64,000 bases of DNA from Selenomonadales bacterium (GTDB lineage: Bacteria; Bacillota; Negativicutes; Sporomusales; UBA7701): positions 1 through 64,000 of the forward strand of contig JARKNV010000040.1 in NCBI GenBank assembly GCA_029976065.1, read 5' to 3'. The translations under genes were made by a program, and so were the position numbers. Of this stretch, positions 8,130-17,941 are shown piece by piece. Numbering within the stretch: the stretch's first letter is position 1; each line of letters opens with the position of its first letter. The notes under the pieces are model-generated. The model worked only from the letters and a program-made list of their open reading frames with translations. It was not told the DNA's origin and ran no database searches.

Positions 8130-10082
8130 CTAGATTCTGAATTTCGTGACCATCCCCTGGAGTTCTCCGGCCAGGGTAGCGAGCGAGTTGGCGGCGCCTG
8201 AAATCTCCTCCATGGAGGCGGTAACCTGTTCGGTGGCCGCCGCGGTTGTCTCGGCGTTGGCGCTCGACTGACGGGCGATTACGGCGACTTGTTCGGTTCC
8301 CTGAACCATGGCGTGCATGCCTTCCGCCTGTTCTTTGGCGGCGGCGCTGATGGCTTCGATCATGTCGACGCTGCCGGTGACTTTGCCGAGGATGTCCTGG
8401 AGGGCATCGCCGGCGGTCTGCACAACCCCCACACCTTCGTTGACTTTGGCGTTGCCGCTTTGCATGGCGCCTATCGCCTGCTCGGTCTGTGCCTGGATTT
8501 CGCGCACTATCTGGGCAATCTGCTGGGCTGCTTCCTGAGACTGCTCGGCAAGTTTGCGGACTTCTTCGGCGACGACGGCAAAACCGCGTCCCTGCTCGCC
8601 GGCCCGTGCCGCCTCGATGGCGGCGTTGAGGGCGAGGAGGTTTGTCTGCCCGGCGATTTCGCTGATGACGTCGAGTATCTGGCCGATTTGCTGGCTCTTT
8701 TCGCCAAGCCCGGTTACGACTTCGCCGGTGGCGGTAGTTACTTCCTTTATTTCGTTCATCTTGTCGACGGCGCTTTGAGCGGCTACGCCGCCCGATTTGG
8801 CCGCGCCGGCCATTTCTTCGGACAGGTCGGAGGCTGTGCGGGCTTTCTCCGCCACCGCCTGGGATGCATCGGTAAGCTGATCGGCCGTTTGCAGGGATTT
8901 TTCGATTTCCTCGGTCTGGCTGTGAGCTCCCTGGGCAAAGTCGGTGATCGTGGCGGCAATCTGGTTGATGGCGCGCTCGGCTTCGGCCGAGGTGGCGGAA
9001 AGCTCCTGGGCTGAGGCCGCTACTTGGTCGGCGGTGGTCATGACGCCGCGTATAAGGCTCTGAAGGTTATTGCCCATGGTGTTGAAAGCCTGGGCCAGTT
9101 GGCCGAGTTCGTCGCGGGAGGTGACGTTAACTTTGGCGGTGAGGTCGCCGGAAGCCAGCCGGTCGGTGGCAGCCACCATTTCCCGTATCGGCCTGGTCAT
9201 GAAGCCGGCGGCGAAAAGCCCGGCCAGGGCGGCGAGAAGGATGCCGCCGATAGTAAAGGCTATGCCGGTGTTGCGGATTTTGACTACGCCTGCCATGGCT
9301 TCGTCCATAGACTGCTGGGCAATGACGCCCCACTTGGCCATCGGCACGAAGCTATAGCCGGCGAGTTTTTCGGCGCCCTCGTATTCGTAGGTGGCTACCC
9401 CGGCTTGACCTTCTATCGCGGCTTTGACCGGCGCTAGGGCACTAAGGTCCGTCATTTCTTTGACGAGATTCTGGTTCGGATGGGCGACAACGCCGCCTTT
9501 CTTGTCGACAACAAAGGCGTAGCCGGTAGCGCCGATCTTTGTCTGCGTAATGTAATTGCTGAGGTAGTTGAGGTCGACGACGCCGAGCAGGATACCCTGA
9601 GGCTCACGCCCGGAGCCGTTGATAGGCACGGCCAGAATTATGGAGGCTTGTCCCGTCCCTTTGGCGATCAGCACTTCGGATACGACGGAGGCGGCCCCGC
9701 CCTGCATTACTTCTTTGAAGTAGGCCCGATCGGCGATATTGCCGAGTTTGCCTTCGGTGCGTACCGTCTGTACGCCGGTGGGCAGGGCGACAATAATCCC
9801 CGCCATGTCGGGATACTGGTTGGCGATGGTGCGCATGGCCGGCAGTTGCCGCGCGATGTCCATCGACTTGATTTCGGGACTGTTGGCCGCGATGGTAAGC
9901 ACTTTTATTTTGGCTTCGAGCATCGCGTCAATTTGCTGCGACAGGGAATTGGCAATCATGTGGTTGTTCTCGTAAACGCCGTTAACCAATGCTTGGTTGC
10001 TGAAATAGGAAGATACCATTGAGGAGAGAACCAACGGGATGGCGGCAATCAACACAAAGAGGAGAATGAGCTTTTTTTTCAT
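8130..10082 (-). CDS. methyl-accepting chemotaxis protein with Cache sensor
   Basis: 650 residues. A membrane helix at about 4-26 leads into an extracellular dCache-type ligand domain (about 35-275), a second helix ([19 protein letters not shown]), a HAMP linker and a long methyl-accepting signalling domain. The hairpin tip [16 protein letters not shown] and [20 protein letters not shown] are the conserved interaction segments contacting CheW and CheA. The ATG at 10082 starts a normal signal-anchor; the longer frame to 10223 runs through a promoter-like region and was rejected. The C-terminus lacks a CheR-docking pentapeptide. It is a single gene with its own terminator and a palindrome upstream. 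The ligand is unknown, probably a small organic acid or amino acid. Confidence 0.93.
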   Translation of the reverse strand: MKKKLILLFVLIAAIPLVLSSMVSSYFSNQALVNGVYENNHMIANSLSQQIDAMLEAKIKVLTIAANSPEIKSMDIARQLPAMRTIANQYPDMAGIIVALPTGVQTVRTEGKLGNIADRAYFKEVMQGGAASVVSEVLIAKGTGQASIILAVPINGSGREPQGILLGVVDLNYLSNYITQTKIGATGYAFVVDKKGGVVAHPNQNLVKEMTDLSALAPVKAAIEGQAGVATYEYEGAEKLAGYSFVPMAKWGVIAQQSMDEAMAGVVKIRNTGIAFTIGGILLAALAGLFAAGFMTRPIREMVAATDRLASGDLTAKVNVTSRDELGQLAQAFNTMGNNLQSLIRGVMTTADQVAASAQELSATSAEAERAINQIAATITDFAQGAHSQTEEIEKSLQTADQLTDASQAVAEKARTASDLSEEMAGAAKSGGVAAQSAVDKMNEIKEVTTATGEVVTGLGEKSQQIGQILDVISEIAGQTNLLALNAAIEAARAGEQGRGFAVVAEEVRKLAEQSQEAAQQIAQIVREIQAQTEQAIGAMQSGNAKVNEGVGVVQTAGDALQDILGKVTGSVDMIEAISAAAKEQAEGMHAMVQGTEQVAVIARQSSANAETTAAATEQVTASMEEISGAANSLATLAGELQGMVTKFRI

Positions 10083-10185
10083 GTCCAATCCGCCGCCAGC
10101 ATGTTTTCCTATGCCTGCCACTCCCACCACTCCCACATTAATATTTAGGTAATCCGGTCTTCCTATATGTGCATTCCAGAGAAAC

Positions 10186-10206
10186 ATTATCTTAACATAA
10201 GATAAT
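10186..10206. promoter_or_regulatory. perfect 9+9 palindrome upstream of the chemoreceptor gene
   Basis: ATTATCTTA-ACA-TAAGATAAT. A TTGACA-like -35 for the minus strand lies at about 10218-10223, so the palindrome would overlap the promoter region. It is too AT-rich and lacks a T-run suited to a terminator, so an operator is more likely. Confidence 0.45.
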
Positions 10207-10251
10207 TCTTGGAATAATGTCAAAATCCTGCAAATATGGGTATTTTTTTCG

Positions 10252-10276
10252 CAAAAAAGTACCCACCAAGGGTGGG
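10252..10276 (-). terminator. terminator after yunB
   Basis: Hairpin CCCACC/GGTGGG with AAG loop at 10262-10276, followed on the minus strand by a seven-base T-run. Confidence 0.75.
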
Positions 10277-10280
10277 CGCA

Positions 10281-10949
10281 TCAGGAACTGCCATTGGGTT
10301 CATTGGGCAGCGGGAAAGGAAATTGTACATAGGTGCTGGGAACTTCGCCGACGACGACGTATTCGGCGATGGGCACCTGAGTATTGACACTGACGGTGGA
10401 ACTGACAAGCGGCACGACAATACGGACATGGGTGGTGGCGAACAGGTAAACCATGTGTCTGGTCTGGTTGATGCCGGCCTGTTCGAATTTGTCGACGACT
10501 TTTACTTGGACGGTGCCGATCGGGATGATGGTAACGACGATCGGCGGGCCCATGCTGGCAAGCAGTTGGCTGCCAAACACTTGGCCGATGGGTATGTACA
10601 CTTTCTCGGCGGTTATCAGCTTTAGCGCCGCCTGGACTTTGATGGTGGTGTCGGCCGCCAGGCGGTTGAATTCGAGGGTGTTGGGCTGGATGAATACCAC
10701 TCTGCCGTGGCTGTCAAGCCTAATGTTGACGAGGGTCTGCGGGTCAATATGTTGGCTGACCTTTTCGTTGACGACGCTGTTGATTGTTTGGGTAGCGACC
10801 TGAATGGCCTTGGCCTCGGCAATCGCCATCAGGGTCGGCTTGAGGTGGGTTTCAATGGTCCAGAATGTGCTAACGGCCAGGACAAGCAAAACGAGTACCG
10901 CCGTTGTTACGCCCGGCAGCCGTCGTCGTTTGCGCACGGAGAACCGCAT
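10281..10949 (-). CDS. yunB: sporulation protein YunB
   Basis: 222 residues with one N-terminal membrane helix (TTAVLVLLVLAVSTFWTI) and the YunB signature NxxVNEKVSQ, VFIQPNTLEFNRL, PIGQVFGSQLLASMGP and a C-terminal VPLVSSTVSVNTQVPIAEYV. In Bacillus YunB is made in the mother cell under sigma-E and is needed for normal spores; the exact activity is not known. The ATG at 10949 follows AGGAGGGGAG. A CATATATATA at 10981-10990 (minus strand) resembles a sporulation-sigma -10 element. The gene is divergent from a SASP gene, placing mother-cell and forespore genes back to back. Confidence 0.88.
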   Translation of the reverse strand: MRFSVRKRRRLPGVTTAVLVLLVLAVSTFWTIETHLKPTLMAIAEAKAIQVATQTINSVVNEKVSQHIDPQTLVNIRLDSHGRVVFIQPNTLEFNRLAADTTIKVQAALKLITAEKVYIPIGQVFGSQLLASMGPPIVVTIIPIGTVQVKVVDKFEQAGINQTRHMVYLFATTHVRIVVPLVSSTVSVNTQVPIAEYVVVGEVPSTYVQFPFPLPNEPNGSS

Positions 10950-11092
10950 CGTTCTCCCCTCCTGAAATAATGTCGCTTACTATATATATGCCATTGGCCG
11001 CCAACGGTGCCCGCAACGCCGAAAATATGTCAGTTTTTCTTGCCTGACGGCGGAAATACTAATATTGATAAGCACGCGAGGAGGTGGCGGTT

Positions 11093-11458
11093 GTGGCCGG
11101 CAACGACGGGATTCTGGAGCCGAAAGCCAGGCGAGAGCTTGATAAGCTCAAGCTCGAGGCGGCCAATGAAACTCTTGGCCGGGATATGGGCACGGATGTT
11201 ACCGCCGAAAATTATGAAGAGACTCTCGACAGGAAGAAGTGGGAAGCGGCCGAGGAGTTGGGCCTGAAGGACAAAATCGAGGACGTGGGCTGGGAGAATA
11301 TGACGACCGCCGAGGTGGGAAAAATCGGCGGCAAGGTGGGCGGACAGATCGGCGGACAGATGGTAAAGGAGCTTATTAGCGCGGCCGAGTCGCAGATGGC
11401 GCCGGTGGCAGACGAAGCGCTCGACAAGGAGGCAACCGCAAACACGAAAGACGGCTGA
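11093..11458 (+). CDS. alpha/beta-type small acid-soluble spore protein, long form
   Basis: 121 residues with the family helix KARRELDKLKLEAANE near the start and TAEVGKIGGKVGGQIGGQMV near the end, which bind DNA in the spore core. Classical proteins of this family are about 60-70 residues. Here about 40 extra residues separate the two motifs, including a second helix-like KKWEAAEELGLKDKIEDVGW. GTG at 11093 is eight bases after AGGAGG and is preferred to GTG at 11084, which lies in the ribosome site. Expression is expected in the forespore (sigma-G), but I could not find a convincing sigma-G promoter. Confidence 0.8.
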   Translation: MAGNDGILEPKARRELDKLKLEAANETLGRDMGTDVTAENYEETLDRKKWEAAEELGLKDKIEDVGWENMTTAEVGKIGGKVGGQIGGQMVKELISAAESQMAPVADEALDKEATANTKDG

Positions 11459-11500
11459 CCGAATAAAGCCGAATAGGCTGCGAGTTCGCAGCCGCAAAAC

Positions 11501-11526
11501 AAAAAAGCCGGAAACGGCTTTTTTTG
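11501..11526. terminator. bidirectional terminator between SASP gene and pxpA
   Basis: AAAAAAGCCG-GAAA-CGGCTTTTTTT: a strong stem with a T-run on both strands. A second small hairpin, GGCTGCGA/TCGCAGCC, precedes it at 11476-11493. Confidence 0.85.
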
Positions 11527-11534
11527 TTTTCGTG

Positions 11535-12296
11535 CTATGCGCCAAAAGCTTTGACAATTATTCCTTCCCGGTCGAGTTTTTCCCTAATTTTCTTGATCAT
11601 CGCAACCGCGCCTGGCGTATCGCCATGGACGCAAATGGTCTGGGCGCTTATTGGCACCTCGGTGCCGTCGATGGCTGTGACCGAACCGTTCTTGACCATG
11701 GACAGAACTCTTTGGGCGACGAGGTCGACGTCGTGGATGACCGCCCCTTCCTGTTTGCGGGACACGAGATTTCCTTGGGGGGTGTAGGCCCGGTCGGCGA
11801 AGGCTTCTTCGACGTATTTGACGCCGGCGTTTTTGGCGCCGGTGACCATGGCCGAGTTTGCGAGGCAGAGCATGTACAGGCCGGGGTCGACCGCTTTGAT
11901 GGCTTCGGCGATGGCAGTGGCGACGGCGACGTCTTTTTCGGCGACATTGTACATGGCGCCGTGGACTTTGACGTGCTGCATCTTGACGCCTTCCGCCAGG
12001 CAAAATCCCCAGAGGGCGCCGATCTGGTAGATCACGTCGGCCTTTATCTCATCAAGGGTGACAGCCATAACCCGGCGCCCGAAGCCGACGAGGTCGGGAA
12101 AAGCGGGATGGGCGCCAATGGCAACGCCGTGCTTTTTGGCCAGTTTTACGGTTTTCATCATATTGCTCGGATCGGAGGCGTGGAAACCGCAGGCGACGTT
12201 GATGGAGGTGACGTGGGGCATGGCGTCCTGGTCGAAGCCCAGGGTATAGACGCCGAAGCTTTCCCCCATGTCGCAGTTAAGATCGATCCTTTTCAT
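11535..12296 (-). CDS. pxpA: 5-oxoprolinase subunit A (LamB/YcsF family)
   Basis: 253 residues. The start MKRIDLNCDMGESFG and the motifs NVACGFHASDPSNM, AIGAHPAFPDLVGFGRR and HGDTPGA are diagnostic of PxpA. With PxpB and PxpC it hydrolyses 5-oxoproline (pyroglutamate) to glutamate using ATP, clearing a spontaneous product of glutamine and glutamate. It is the last gene of a pxpB-pxpC-pxpA set on the minus strand; pxpC ends five bases before its start. Full length and intact. Confidence 0.93.
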   Translation of the reverse strand: MKRIDLNCDMGESFGVYTLGFDQDAMPHVTSINVACGFHASDPSNMMKTVKLAKKHGVAIGAHPAFPDLVGFGRRVMAVTLDEIKADVIYQIGALWGFCLAEGVKMQHVKVHGAMYNVAEKDVAVATAIAEAIKAVDPGLYMLCLANSAMVTGAKNAGVKYVEEAFADRAYTPQGNLVSRKQEGAVIHDVDLVAQRVLSMVKNGSVTAIDGTEVPISAQTICVHGDTPGAVAMIKKIREKLDREGIIVKAFGA

Positions 12297-12300
12297 CGAG

Positions 12301-13329
12301 TCATTCCTCCTGTATTTCTATGGCGTAGTTTTGACCGTTGACAGTCAGGGTGAAGCGGCGACCCGGGGCTTGGCCACGGCTGAGCGCGGACGCGCGCCAC
12401 TCGGCTGCGGCGGCGTATAACGCCCGTTCGTGCCTGAGGGCGGCGACCGCTTCTTCGTCCGAGCACCGGCGCAGGCTGACGGTATCGCCGGGTTTGGCTT
12501 GGGCGAGCAAGGCCAGGTCCGGACCGATGACGGTGCCGATTTTGGTGTAGCCGCCGGTTGTCTGGCGGTCGGCCATCATGATGATGGGCATGCCGTGACC
12601 GGGCACCTGGATTGCTCCCTGGGGAAGGGCGTCGGAAACGATGTCGGCTTTGCCGCTGTGTACTATCTTGGGGCCGTCCAGGCGGTAGCCCATCCGGTCG
12701 GCCTCGTCGGTGACGGTATAGGCGGAGGAGAAAAGGGTATCCAGCCCGGCGGCGGCAAAATGGTCGTCCTGGGGGCCGGACAGGACGCGAAGAACAAGGT
12801 CTCCCTGGCCTATAGGCGTTTTATATTCGTCAGGCAGCTGCAGCGGACGCAGGTCCGCCGGGTCGCTCCTGCCGATGGCGAGGGTGTCGCCGGCTTTGAG
12901 CTTCCGCCCGTCGCAGCCGCCGACCGCGGCCCGGGTATAGGTGGACCGGCTGCCGAGGACGGCAGGCACGTCGATGCCGCCGCGGACGGCTAAATAGGCC
13001 CGGCAGCCGCGGATGGCGTAGCCGCAGGCGAGGGTGTCGCCGCCTGCTACGGGGAAGGCGGACCAGACGGCCGCTGCCCGGCCGCCAAGGGCCGGCTGCA
13101 TGTCGGCGCCGCAGATGGCTACGTAGGCGGCGGTCTCAAACCTGATGGCGTCGCCGGTGACGGTCATTTCCAGGCAGGCTGTTCCCGGCTGGTTGCCGAC
13201 GAGGATGTTGGCCATGTTGTAGGCGAAGCGGTCCATGGCGCCGGCGACCGGCATGCCGTATGCCTGGAAGCCCCAGCGGCCGCCGTCCTGGACGGTGGTG
13301 AACAAACCGGGGGTGAGAATGGTGATCAT
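12301..13329 (-). CDS. pxpC: 5-oxoprolinase subunit C (biotin-dependent carboxyltransferase-like)
   Basis: 342 residues of the KipA/PxpC family: TPGLFTTVQDGGRWGFQAYG at the N-terminus, GNQPGTACLEMT, then AIRGCRAYLAVRGGIDVP and QTTGGYTKIGTVI. It is homologous to the carboxyltransferase part of urea amidolyase and acts in a complex with PxpB to phosphorylate and open the pyroglutamate ring. Its start overlaps the pxpB stop by four bases, so the two are translationally coupled. Confidence 0.92.
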   Translation of the reverse strand: MITILTPGLFTTVQDGGRWGFQAYGMPVAGAMDRFAYNMANILVGNQPGTACLEMTVTGDAIRFETAAYVAICGADMQPALGGRAAAVWSAFPVAGGDTLACGYAIRGCRAYLAVRGGIDVPAVLGSRSTYTRAAVGGCDGRKLKAGDTLAIGRSDPADLRPLQLPDEYKTPIGQGDLVLRVLSGPQDDHFAAAGLDTLFSSAYTVTDEADRMGYRLDGPKIVHSGKADIVSDALPQGAIQVPGHGMPIIMMADRQTTGGYTKIGTVIGPDLALLAQAKPGDTVSLRRCSDEEAVAALRHERALYAAAAEWRASALSRGQAPGRRFTLTVNGQNYAIEIQEE

Positions 13330-14078
13330 TGCGCGCGGCCCCCTTTCCCGGCCTTGTGAAGGATTACCGGTTTGTATCCGCCGGCGGCGACCTGCGCTGC
13401 GATGGCACTGTATTCGGCGGCAGACACTGCTTTGAACTGAAGGTAATCACCGGCGGCAAACAGAAACGGGGCGACGGCGGCCGGGTTGAACAGTTTGACG
13501 GGGGTATGGCCGATGATCCGCCAGCCCCCCGGGCTGGTGACAGGATAGATGCCGGTTTGCGTGCCGGCGATGCCGACGGAGCCGCCGGGAATGGCGGTGC
13601 GGGGCTGTTCGAGGCGTGGGGCGGCGATTCGCTCCGACATGCCCCCGAGATAGGGAAAGCCGGGGGTGAAGCCGAGCATATAGACGAGGTAGGGTACGGA
13701 GGTGTGGATGGCGATCACTTCGGCCGGCGACAAGCCGGTATGGCTGGCGACGAATTCAAGATCGGGTCCGTATTCGCCGCCGTAGGCGACCGGTATTTCC
13801 ACCACCCGTGCGGTTGAGGCCGCCATTCCCGCCGCGCCGGCATCGGCGTAAAGCCGGCCGACGTGTTCGGCCAGTTCCCGGCGGGTAATTACGAGCGGAT
13901 CGAAATAGACGAGCAACGAACGATAGGTTGGCACTACCTCGAGGACGCCGGGCATGTTGGCGGCGCTGATCTGTGAAGCCGTTCTGTGAACGCGGCGGTT
14001 GATGTCCGGGTCGATGCTGGCCCCGAATTCGACCACAAGCCCCTGCTCGCCGGCGTTCAAGAGTCTGATTCCGTCCAT
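13326..14078 (-). CDS. pxpB: 5-oxoprolinase subunit B (KipI family)
   Basis: 250 residues of the allophanate hydrolase subunit 1/KipI family, with VVEFGASIDPDINRRVH near the N-terminus and the hallmark YMLGFTPGFPYLGGM plus RTAIPGGSVGIAGTQTGIYP. In Bacillus KipI also inhibits the kinase KinA, so a sporulation link has been discussed for that protein; nothing here shows it. First gene of the pxp operon; the ATG follows GGAGTGC. Confidence 0.9.
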   Translation of the reverse strand: MDGIRLLNAGEQGLVVEFGASIDPDINRRVHRTASQISAANMPGVLEVVPTYRSLLVYFDPLVITRRELAEHVGRLYADAGAAGMAASTARVVEIPVAYGGEYGPDLEFVASHTGLSPAEVIAIHTSVPYLVYMLGFTPGFPYLGGMSERIAAPRLEQPRTAIPGGSVGIAGTQTGIYPVTSPGGWRIIGHTPVKLFNPAAVAPFLFAAGDYLQFKAVSAAEYSAIAAQVAAGGYKPVILHKAGKGGRAQ

Positions 14079-14149
14079 GAAAGCACTCCTGTTTTCATTA
14101 TGTCGGTATTATTTTCCCTGCCCGGGACGGCAATTCCTTCAGCGGCGGA

Positions 14150-14181
14150 TAAAGAAAAACGGACCGCGCGGTCCGTTTTTC
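14150..14181 (-). terminator. terminator after tyrS
   Basis: Hairpin ACGGACCGC/GCGGTCCGT at 14159-14176 with T-runs on both sides; it ends tyrS transcription and may also shield pxpB. Confidence 0.8.
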
Positions 14182-14184
14182 CCG

Positions 14185-15405
14185 TCATTCGATGATTATC
14201 CTGTGATAAGTTTTCTTGCCTTTGCGCAACAATAGACTGTTGTCCTTGAAGGCGACGAGGTCGATGACGAAGTTAGGGTCGTCGACCTTGTCCTCGCCGA
14301 TATACAGCCCGCCGCCGGCAATCAGACGCCGTCCCTCGCCGAGCGAGGCCGCGAGGCCGGTGACGGGGAGGATTTCGATGAGCCGTTTGTTGTTGATGTC
14401 CGCCGCGGACATGACGGTGGTCGGGACATTGTCCAGCGAACCGCCGCCGGCGAAGAGGGCTTCGGCGGCCTGTCGCGCTTTGTCGGCTTCGTCCTCGCCG
14501 TGAATGAGTTTGGTCACTTCGTAGGCGAGGGTCTTTTTGGCGGTGTTGATTTCGCTGTCCTTGAGCGCCCCTAGACGGCGCACTTCGTCCATGGGCAGGA
14601 AGGTCAAGAGCGCCAGGCATTTGGCGACGTCGGCGTCGTCGATGTTGCGCCAGTACTGGTAGAAGTCGTAGGGCGAGGTTTTTTCCGGGTCGAGCCACAG
14701 GGCCCCTTTCTCGGTTTTGCCCATTTTCCGCCCGTCGCTGGTGGTTAGGAGGGTGAAGGTTAAGCCGTAGGCCGGTTTGCCTTCTTTGCGGCGGATGAGG
14801 TCGGCGCCGGCGATGATGTTTGACCACTGGTCGTCGCCGCCCATTTGCATGACGCAGTCGGTCCGGCGGTTGAGTTCGAGGAAGTCGTACGCCTGCATGA
14901 GCATATAGTTGAATTCGAGGAAGGTCAGGCCCTTTTCCATCCGGTTGCGGAAGCATTCGGCAGTGAGCATGCGGTTTACGGAAAAATGAACGCCAATGTC
15001 GCGGAGGAATTCGACATAGTTCAGTTTCAGCAGCCAGTCGGCGTTGTTGATCATGAGGGCGCGGTCGTCGGAAAAATCGAGGAAGCGCTTCATCTGTTTT
15101 TTGAACAGTTCGCCGTTGGCGTCGATTTCTTCTCTGGTCAGCATTTTGCGCATGTCGGTTTTGCCGCTGGGGTCGCCGACCATGGTGGTGCCGCCGCCGA
15201 TGAGGCAGATGGGGCGGTGTCCCCCCCGCTGCATGTGGGCCATGACCATCATGCCGAGAAAATGGCCGACATGGAGGCTGTCGGCGGTGGGATCGAAGCC
15301 GATGTAGAAGGTGATTTTTTCTTTGGCGAGCAGTTCGCGGACTTCTTCTTCGTGGGTCACTTGCTGGATAAAACCGCGTTCTTCGAGAATTTCGTAGACT
15401 GACAT
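14185..15405 (-). CDS. tyrS: tyrosyl-tRNA synthetase
   Basis: 406 residues, class I synthetase. The HIGH motif is HVGH at 45-48 and the KMSKS motif is KMGKT at 227-231. The tyrosine pocket segment [11 protein letters not shown] and a C-terminal S4 domain ([17 protein letters not shown]) are present. The S4-like C-terminus and KMGKT place it in the second TyrRS subgroup (TyrZ-like). ATG at 15405 follows GGAGGG; the longer frame to 15462 has no ribosome site. Unlike pheS and thrS here, I saw no T-box motif in the 200 bases upstream. Confidence 0.95.
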   Translation of the reverse strand: MSVYEILEERGFIQQVTHEEEVRELLAKEKITFYIGFDPTADSLHVGHFLGMMVMAHMQRGGHRPICLIGGGTTMVGDPSGKTDMRKMLTREEIDANGELFKKQMKRFLDFSDDRALMINNADWLLKLNYVEFLRDIGVHFSVNRMLTAECFRNRMEKGLTFLEFNYMLMQAYDFLELNRRTDCVMQMGGDDQWSNIIAGADLIRRKEGKPAYGLTFTLLTTSDGRKMGKTEKGALWLDPEKTSPYDFYQYWRNIDDADVAKCLALLTFLPMDEVRRLGALKDSEINTAKKTLAYEVTKLIHGEDEADKARQAAEALFAGGGSLDNVPTTVMSAADINNKRLIEILPVTGLAASLGEGRRLIAGGGLYIGEDKVDDPNFVIDLVAFKDNSLLLRKGKKTYHRIIIE

Positions 15406-15606
15406 GTGGCTGCATCCCTCCGTCGGTTTGGTGATCGTAAGCGCCCAGGCGGCTACTGACAATCATTTCGTGGGCAAATGCGCAGGATTTCTTTGTCTCT
15501 GTGTGTAATATTATTTAATTGGTTTGGTGCTATTTTGCCTTTTTCTGGGATTCTTTTCAGGCCGAATTATAGCATATAAACCGCGAAATTGCAAACTCTC
15601 CGGGTA

Positions 15607-15634
15607 TGGACTCGTTCCTTTTGTATGGTATAAT
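15607..15634 (+). promoter_or_regulatory. sigma-A promoter of the PBP gene
   Basis: TGGACT (15607-15612), 16-base spacer, perfect TATAAT (15629-15634), 31 bases before the start codon. Confidence 0.65.
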
Positions 15635-15665
15635 AGTGAGTATATCTCCGGACAAGGAGGTCGTC

Positions 15666-17789
15666 ATGAGTAACGACTCCAGCAGCAGAGCCGAGAACGG
15701 CCGCCGCTCCAAAGGAAAATGGCTGACCATCGCCGCCATTGCCATTATCGTCTTTATTGTAATGATTACCGGCGCAGGTCTCGGCTTTCTGACAGCCAGC
15801 ATTCATACCATGCCCAGCCTCAAGGGTGAAATTCGCCCGGCGGCTTCTTCGCAGGTATTTGATATCAACGGCCGGCTGATCACTACTATTCATTCGGTGG
15901 AAAACCGTTTGCCGGTTTCTCTGTCCAAGGTGCCCAAAGATTTGCAGAATGCTTTCGTCGCGACCGAAGATGCCCGTTTTTATCAGCATATCGGCGTCGA
16001 CCCCCGGGCTATCCTCCGCGCCATTTTCGCGAACGTTACCGGCGGCGGGGTTTCGGAAGGGGCAAGCACGATTACTCAGCAACTGGCGCGAAATGCTCTC
16101 TTGTCCCAGGAGCAGACGCTGAAGCGCAAGATTCAGGAAGCGGTGCTCGCAATCCAGATCGAGCGTCAATATTCCAAGGCGGAAATTCTCGAGCTTTACC
16201 TTAACCAGATTTATTTCGGGCAGGGCGCTTACGGTGTGCAGGCGGCAGCCTGGGTTTACTTCGGCAAGAATGTGGAAAACCTCAATCTCGCTGAATGCGC
16301 AATGCTGGCCGGTATCCCCAAAAGCCCGAATTATTTCAACCCGCTCAATAATCTTAAGGCGGCCAAGGAACGCCAGGTCGTCGTTCTCGACCAGATGGTC
16401 AAATACGATTTCATCTCCCAGGATACGGCGAACAAGGCCAAGGCCAATGAGCTGAAAGTGGCGTCGCGTTCCCCGGGCAGCGGCGGCGAAGCGGCTTATT
16501 TCGTAGATTACGTCACCCAGCAGCTCATCGATAGGTACGGCGCCGACGCCGTATACAAGGACGGCCTGAAGGTTTATACTTCTCTTGACCTGAACATGCA
16601 GCGGGCGGCGGAAAAGGCGATGGGCAAATTGCCGACGTACCGCACAGATTCCAAAGGCATTAAGCAGCCACAGGGCGCGCTGGTGGCCATCGATCCTCAC
16701 AGCGGCCATATAAAGGCGATGGTGGGCGGCCGCGGCAGCGACCAGTTCAACCGCGCCGTGCTGGCTGAACGCCAGCCGGGCTCCGCCTTCAAGCCGTTCG
16801 TTTATCTGGCGGCGATCGAAAACGGGATGACGCCGGCAACGATTGTCGAAGACAAACCGGTAACTTTCGGCAACTATTCGCCGACCAACTACGACCACAA
16901 GTACCGCGGCAAGGTGTCGCTGCGGACGGCGCTGGAGAATTCCCTGAACGTGATCGCGGTAAAGCTCGCCAATCAGGTGGGCCCGGAGAAACCGCTCTAC
17001 TACGCGCAGCAGATGGGCATTTCGACACTGGTGACGCGCGGCCCGGTAAATGACGTCAACCTGGCCATGGCGCTCGGCGGATTGAGCCGGGGGGTTACAC
17101 CCCTGGAGTTGGCCGGCGCATACGGTGTGCTGGCGAATAACGGCGTCAGGGTAGAGCCGACGGCTATTCTCCGCGTGGTGGACAGGAGCGGCCGGGTGCT
17201 AGAACAGCATCAGCCCAAGGAAAAAGCGGTCATCAACGAACGGAGCGCATATATATTGACCGATATGATGCGCGGCGTCATAACCCGCGGCACCGGCGGC
17301 GGAGCCAACATCGGCCGGCCGGCGGCCGGCAAGACCGGCACGACGAGCGACCATTTGGACGCCTGGTTCGTAGGCTTCACTCCGGACCTCGTGGCGGCGG
17401 TATGGATGGGTTCCGATACCCCCGAGTACCTGAACGGCATTACCGGCGGCGATATCCCCGCCACGATATGGCATGATTTCATGATGGCCGCTCTCGAAAA
17501 GGTGCCGGCGAGGGATTTTATCCGGCCGAGCGGCATCGTGTCCGCAGCTGTTTCTCCCAAGGACGGACAGCTTGTCGATCCGAAGAGCAAGGATGCCCAT
17601 AACGAGATTTTTATCGAGGGTACGCAGCCTAAGCCTAAAGCGCCTACCGACGATAAGAACGGCGAGATGGCCATTCCCGGGGAAACGAACGGAAAATCTT
17701 TGCCTCCGCCTCCTACCAAGCCTACCGGCCCCACCTCTCCCGTCCAGCCTCCGCCGCCGGCGAAGCCGGAACCGCCGCGGAAGAACTAG
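15666..17789 (+). CDS. class A penicillin-binding protein (PBP1A-type)
   Basis: 707 residues, bifunctional cell-wall synthase. A cytoplasmic tail and membrane helix (about 19-43) anchor a GT51 glycosyltransferase domain with EDARFYQHIGVD at 101-112 (catalytic Glu 101) and a transpeptidase domain with Ser 373 (SAFK), SLN at 426-428 and KTG at 556-558. It polymerises lipid II and crosslinks the strands. The last 50 or so residues are a Pro/Lys-rich tail. ATG at 15666 follows AAGGAGG; the earlier ATG at 15606 lies within the promoter. It is transcribed alone, divergent from tyrS, with a strong terminator. No PASTA or FN3 domain is visible. Confidence 0.95.
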   Translation: MSNDSSSRAENGRRSKGKWLTIAAIAIIVFIVMITGAGLGFLTASIHTMPSLKGEIRPAASSQVFDINGRLITTIHSVENRLPVSLSKVPKDLQNAFVATEDARFYQHIGVDPRAILRAIFANVTGGGVSEGASTITQQLARNALLSQEQTLKRKIQEAVLAIQIERQYSKAEILELYLNQIYFGQGAYGVQAAAWVYFGKNVENLNLAECAMLAGIPKSPNYFNPLNNLKAAKERQVVVLDQMVKYDFISQDTANKAKANELKVASRSPGSGGEAAYFVDYVTQQLIDRYGADAVYKDGLKVYTSLDLNMQRAAEKAMGKLPTYRTDSKGIKQPQGALVAIDPHSGHIKAMVGGRGSDQFNRAVLAERQPGSAFKPFVYLAAIENGMTPATIVEDKPVTFGNYSPTNYDHKYRGKVSLRTALENSLNVIAVKLANQVGPEKPLYYAQQMGISTLVTRGPVNDVNLAMALGGLSRGVTPLELAGAYGVLANNGVRVEPTAILRVVDRSGRVLEQHQPKEKAVINERSAYILTDMMRGVITRGTGGGANIGRPAAGKTGTTSDHLDAWFVGFTPDLVAAVWMGSDTPEYLNGITGGDIPATIWHDFMMAALEKVPARDFIRPSGIVSAAVSPKDGQLVDPKSKDAHNEIFIEGTQPKPKAPTDDKNGEMAIPGETNGKSLPPPPTKPTGPTSPVQPPPPAKPEPPRKN

Positions 17790-17794
17790 AATGC

Positions 17795-17828
17795 AAAAAA
17801 ACACGCGCGGTTCGCGCGTGTTTTTTTT
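17795..17828 (+). terminator. terminator after the PBP gene
   Basis: ACACGCGCG/CGCGCGTGT stem with a GTT-type loop and a run of eight T. Confidence 0.9.
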
Positions 17829-17903
17829 GCCATCGGCAGCATATAGATTATTATACTCGGGAAGACACCCCGTACCGCGACGACGGCTTAAGGCAAAACG
17901 ATA

Positions 17904-17925
17904 GGAACACGCCGGCGCGTGTTCC
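17904..17925 (-). terminator. repeated hairpin GGAACACGC/GCGTGTTCC, copy 1
   Basis: Nine-base perfect stem with CGGC loop, 17 bases past the stop of microprotein 1. The same stem follows microproteins 2 and 3. Only a short T-run (CGTTTTG) follows on the minus strand. Confidence 0.6.
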
Positions 17926-17941
17926 TGTGGTAAGTACAACG

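Noticed and set aside
10083-10223. N-terminal extension of the chemoreceptor
   Set aside because: The extension runs through the palindrome and promoter-like region, and a normal signal anchor starts at 10082.
15406-15560. T-box riboswitch before tyrS
   Set aside because: No GGTGGNACCGCG-type sequence occurs on the minus strand upstream of tyrS, unlike pheS and thrS.
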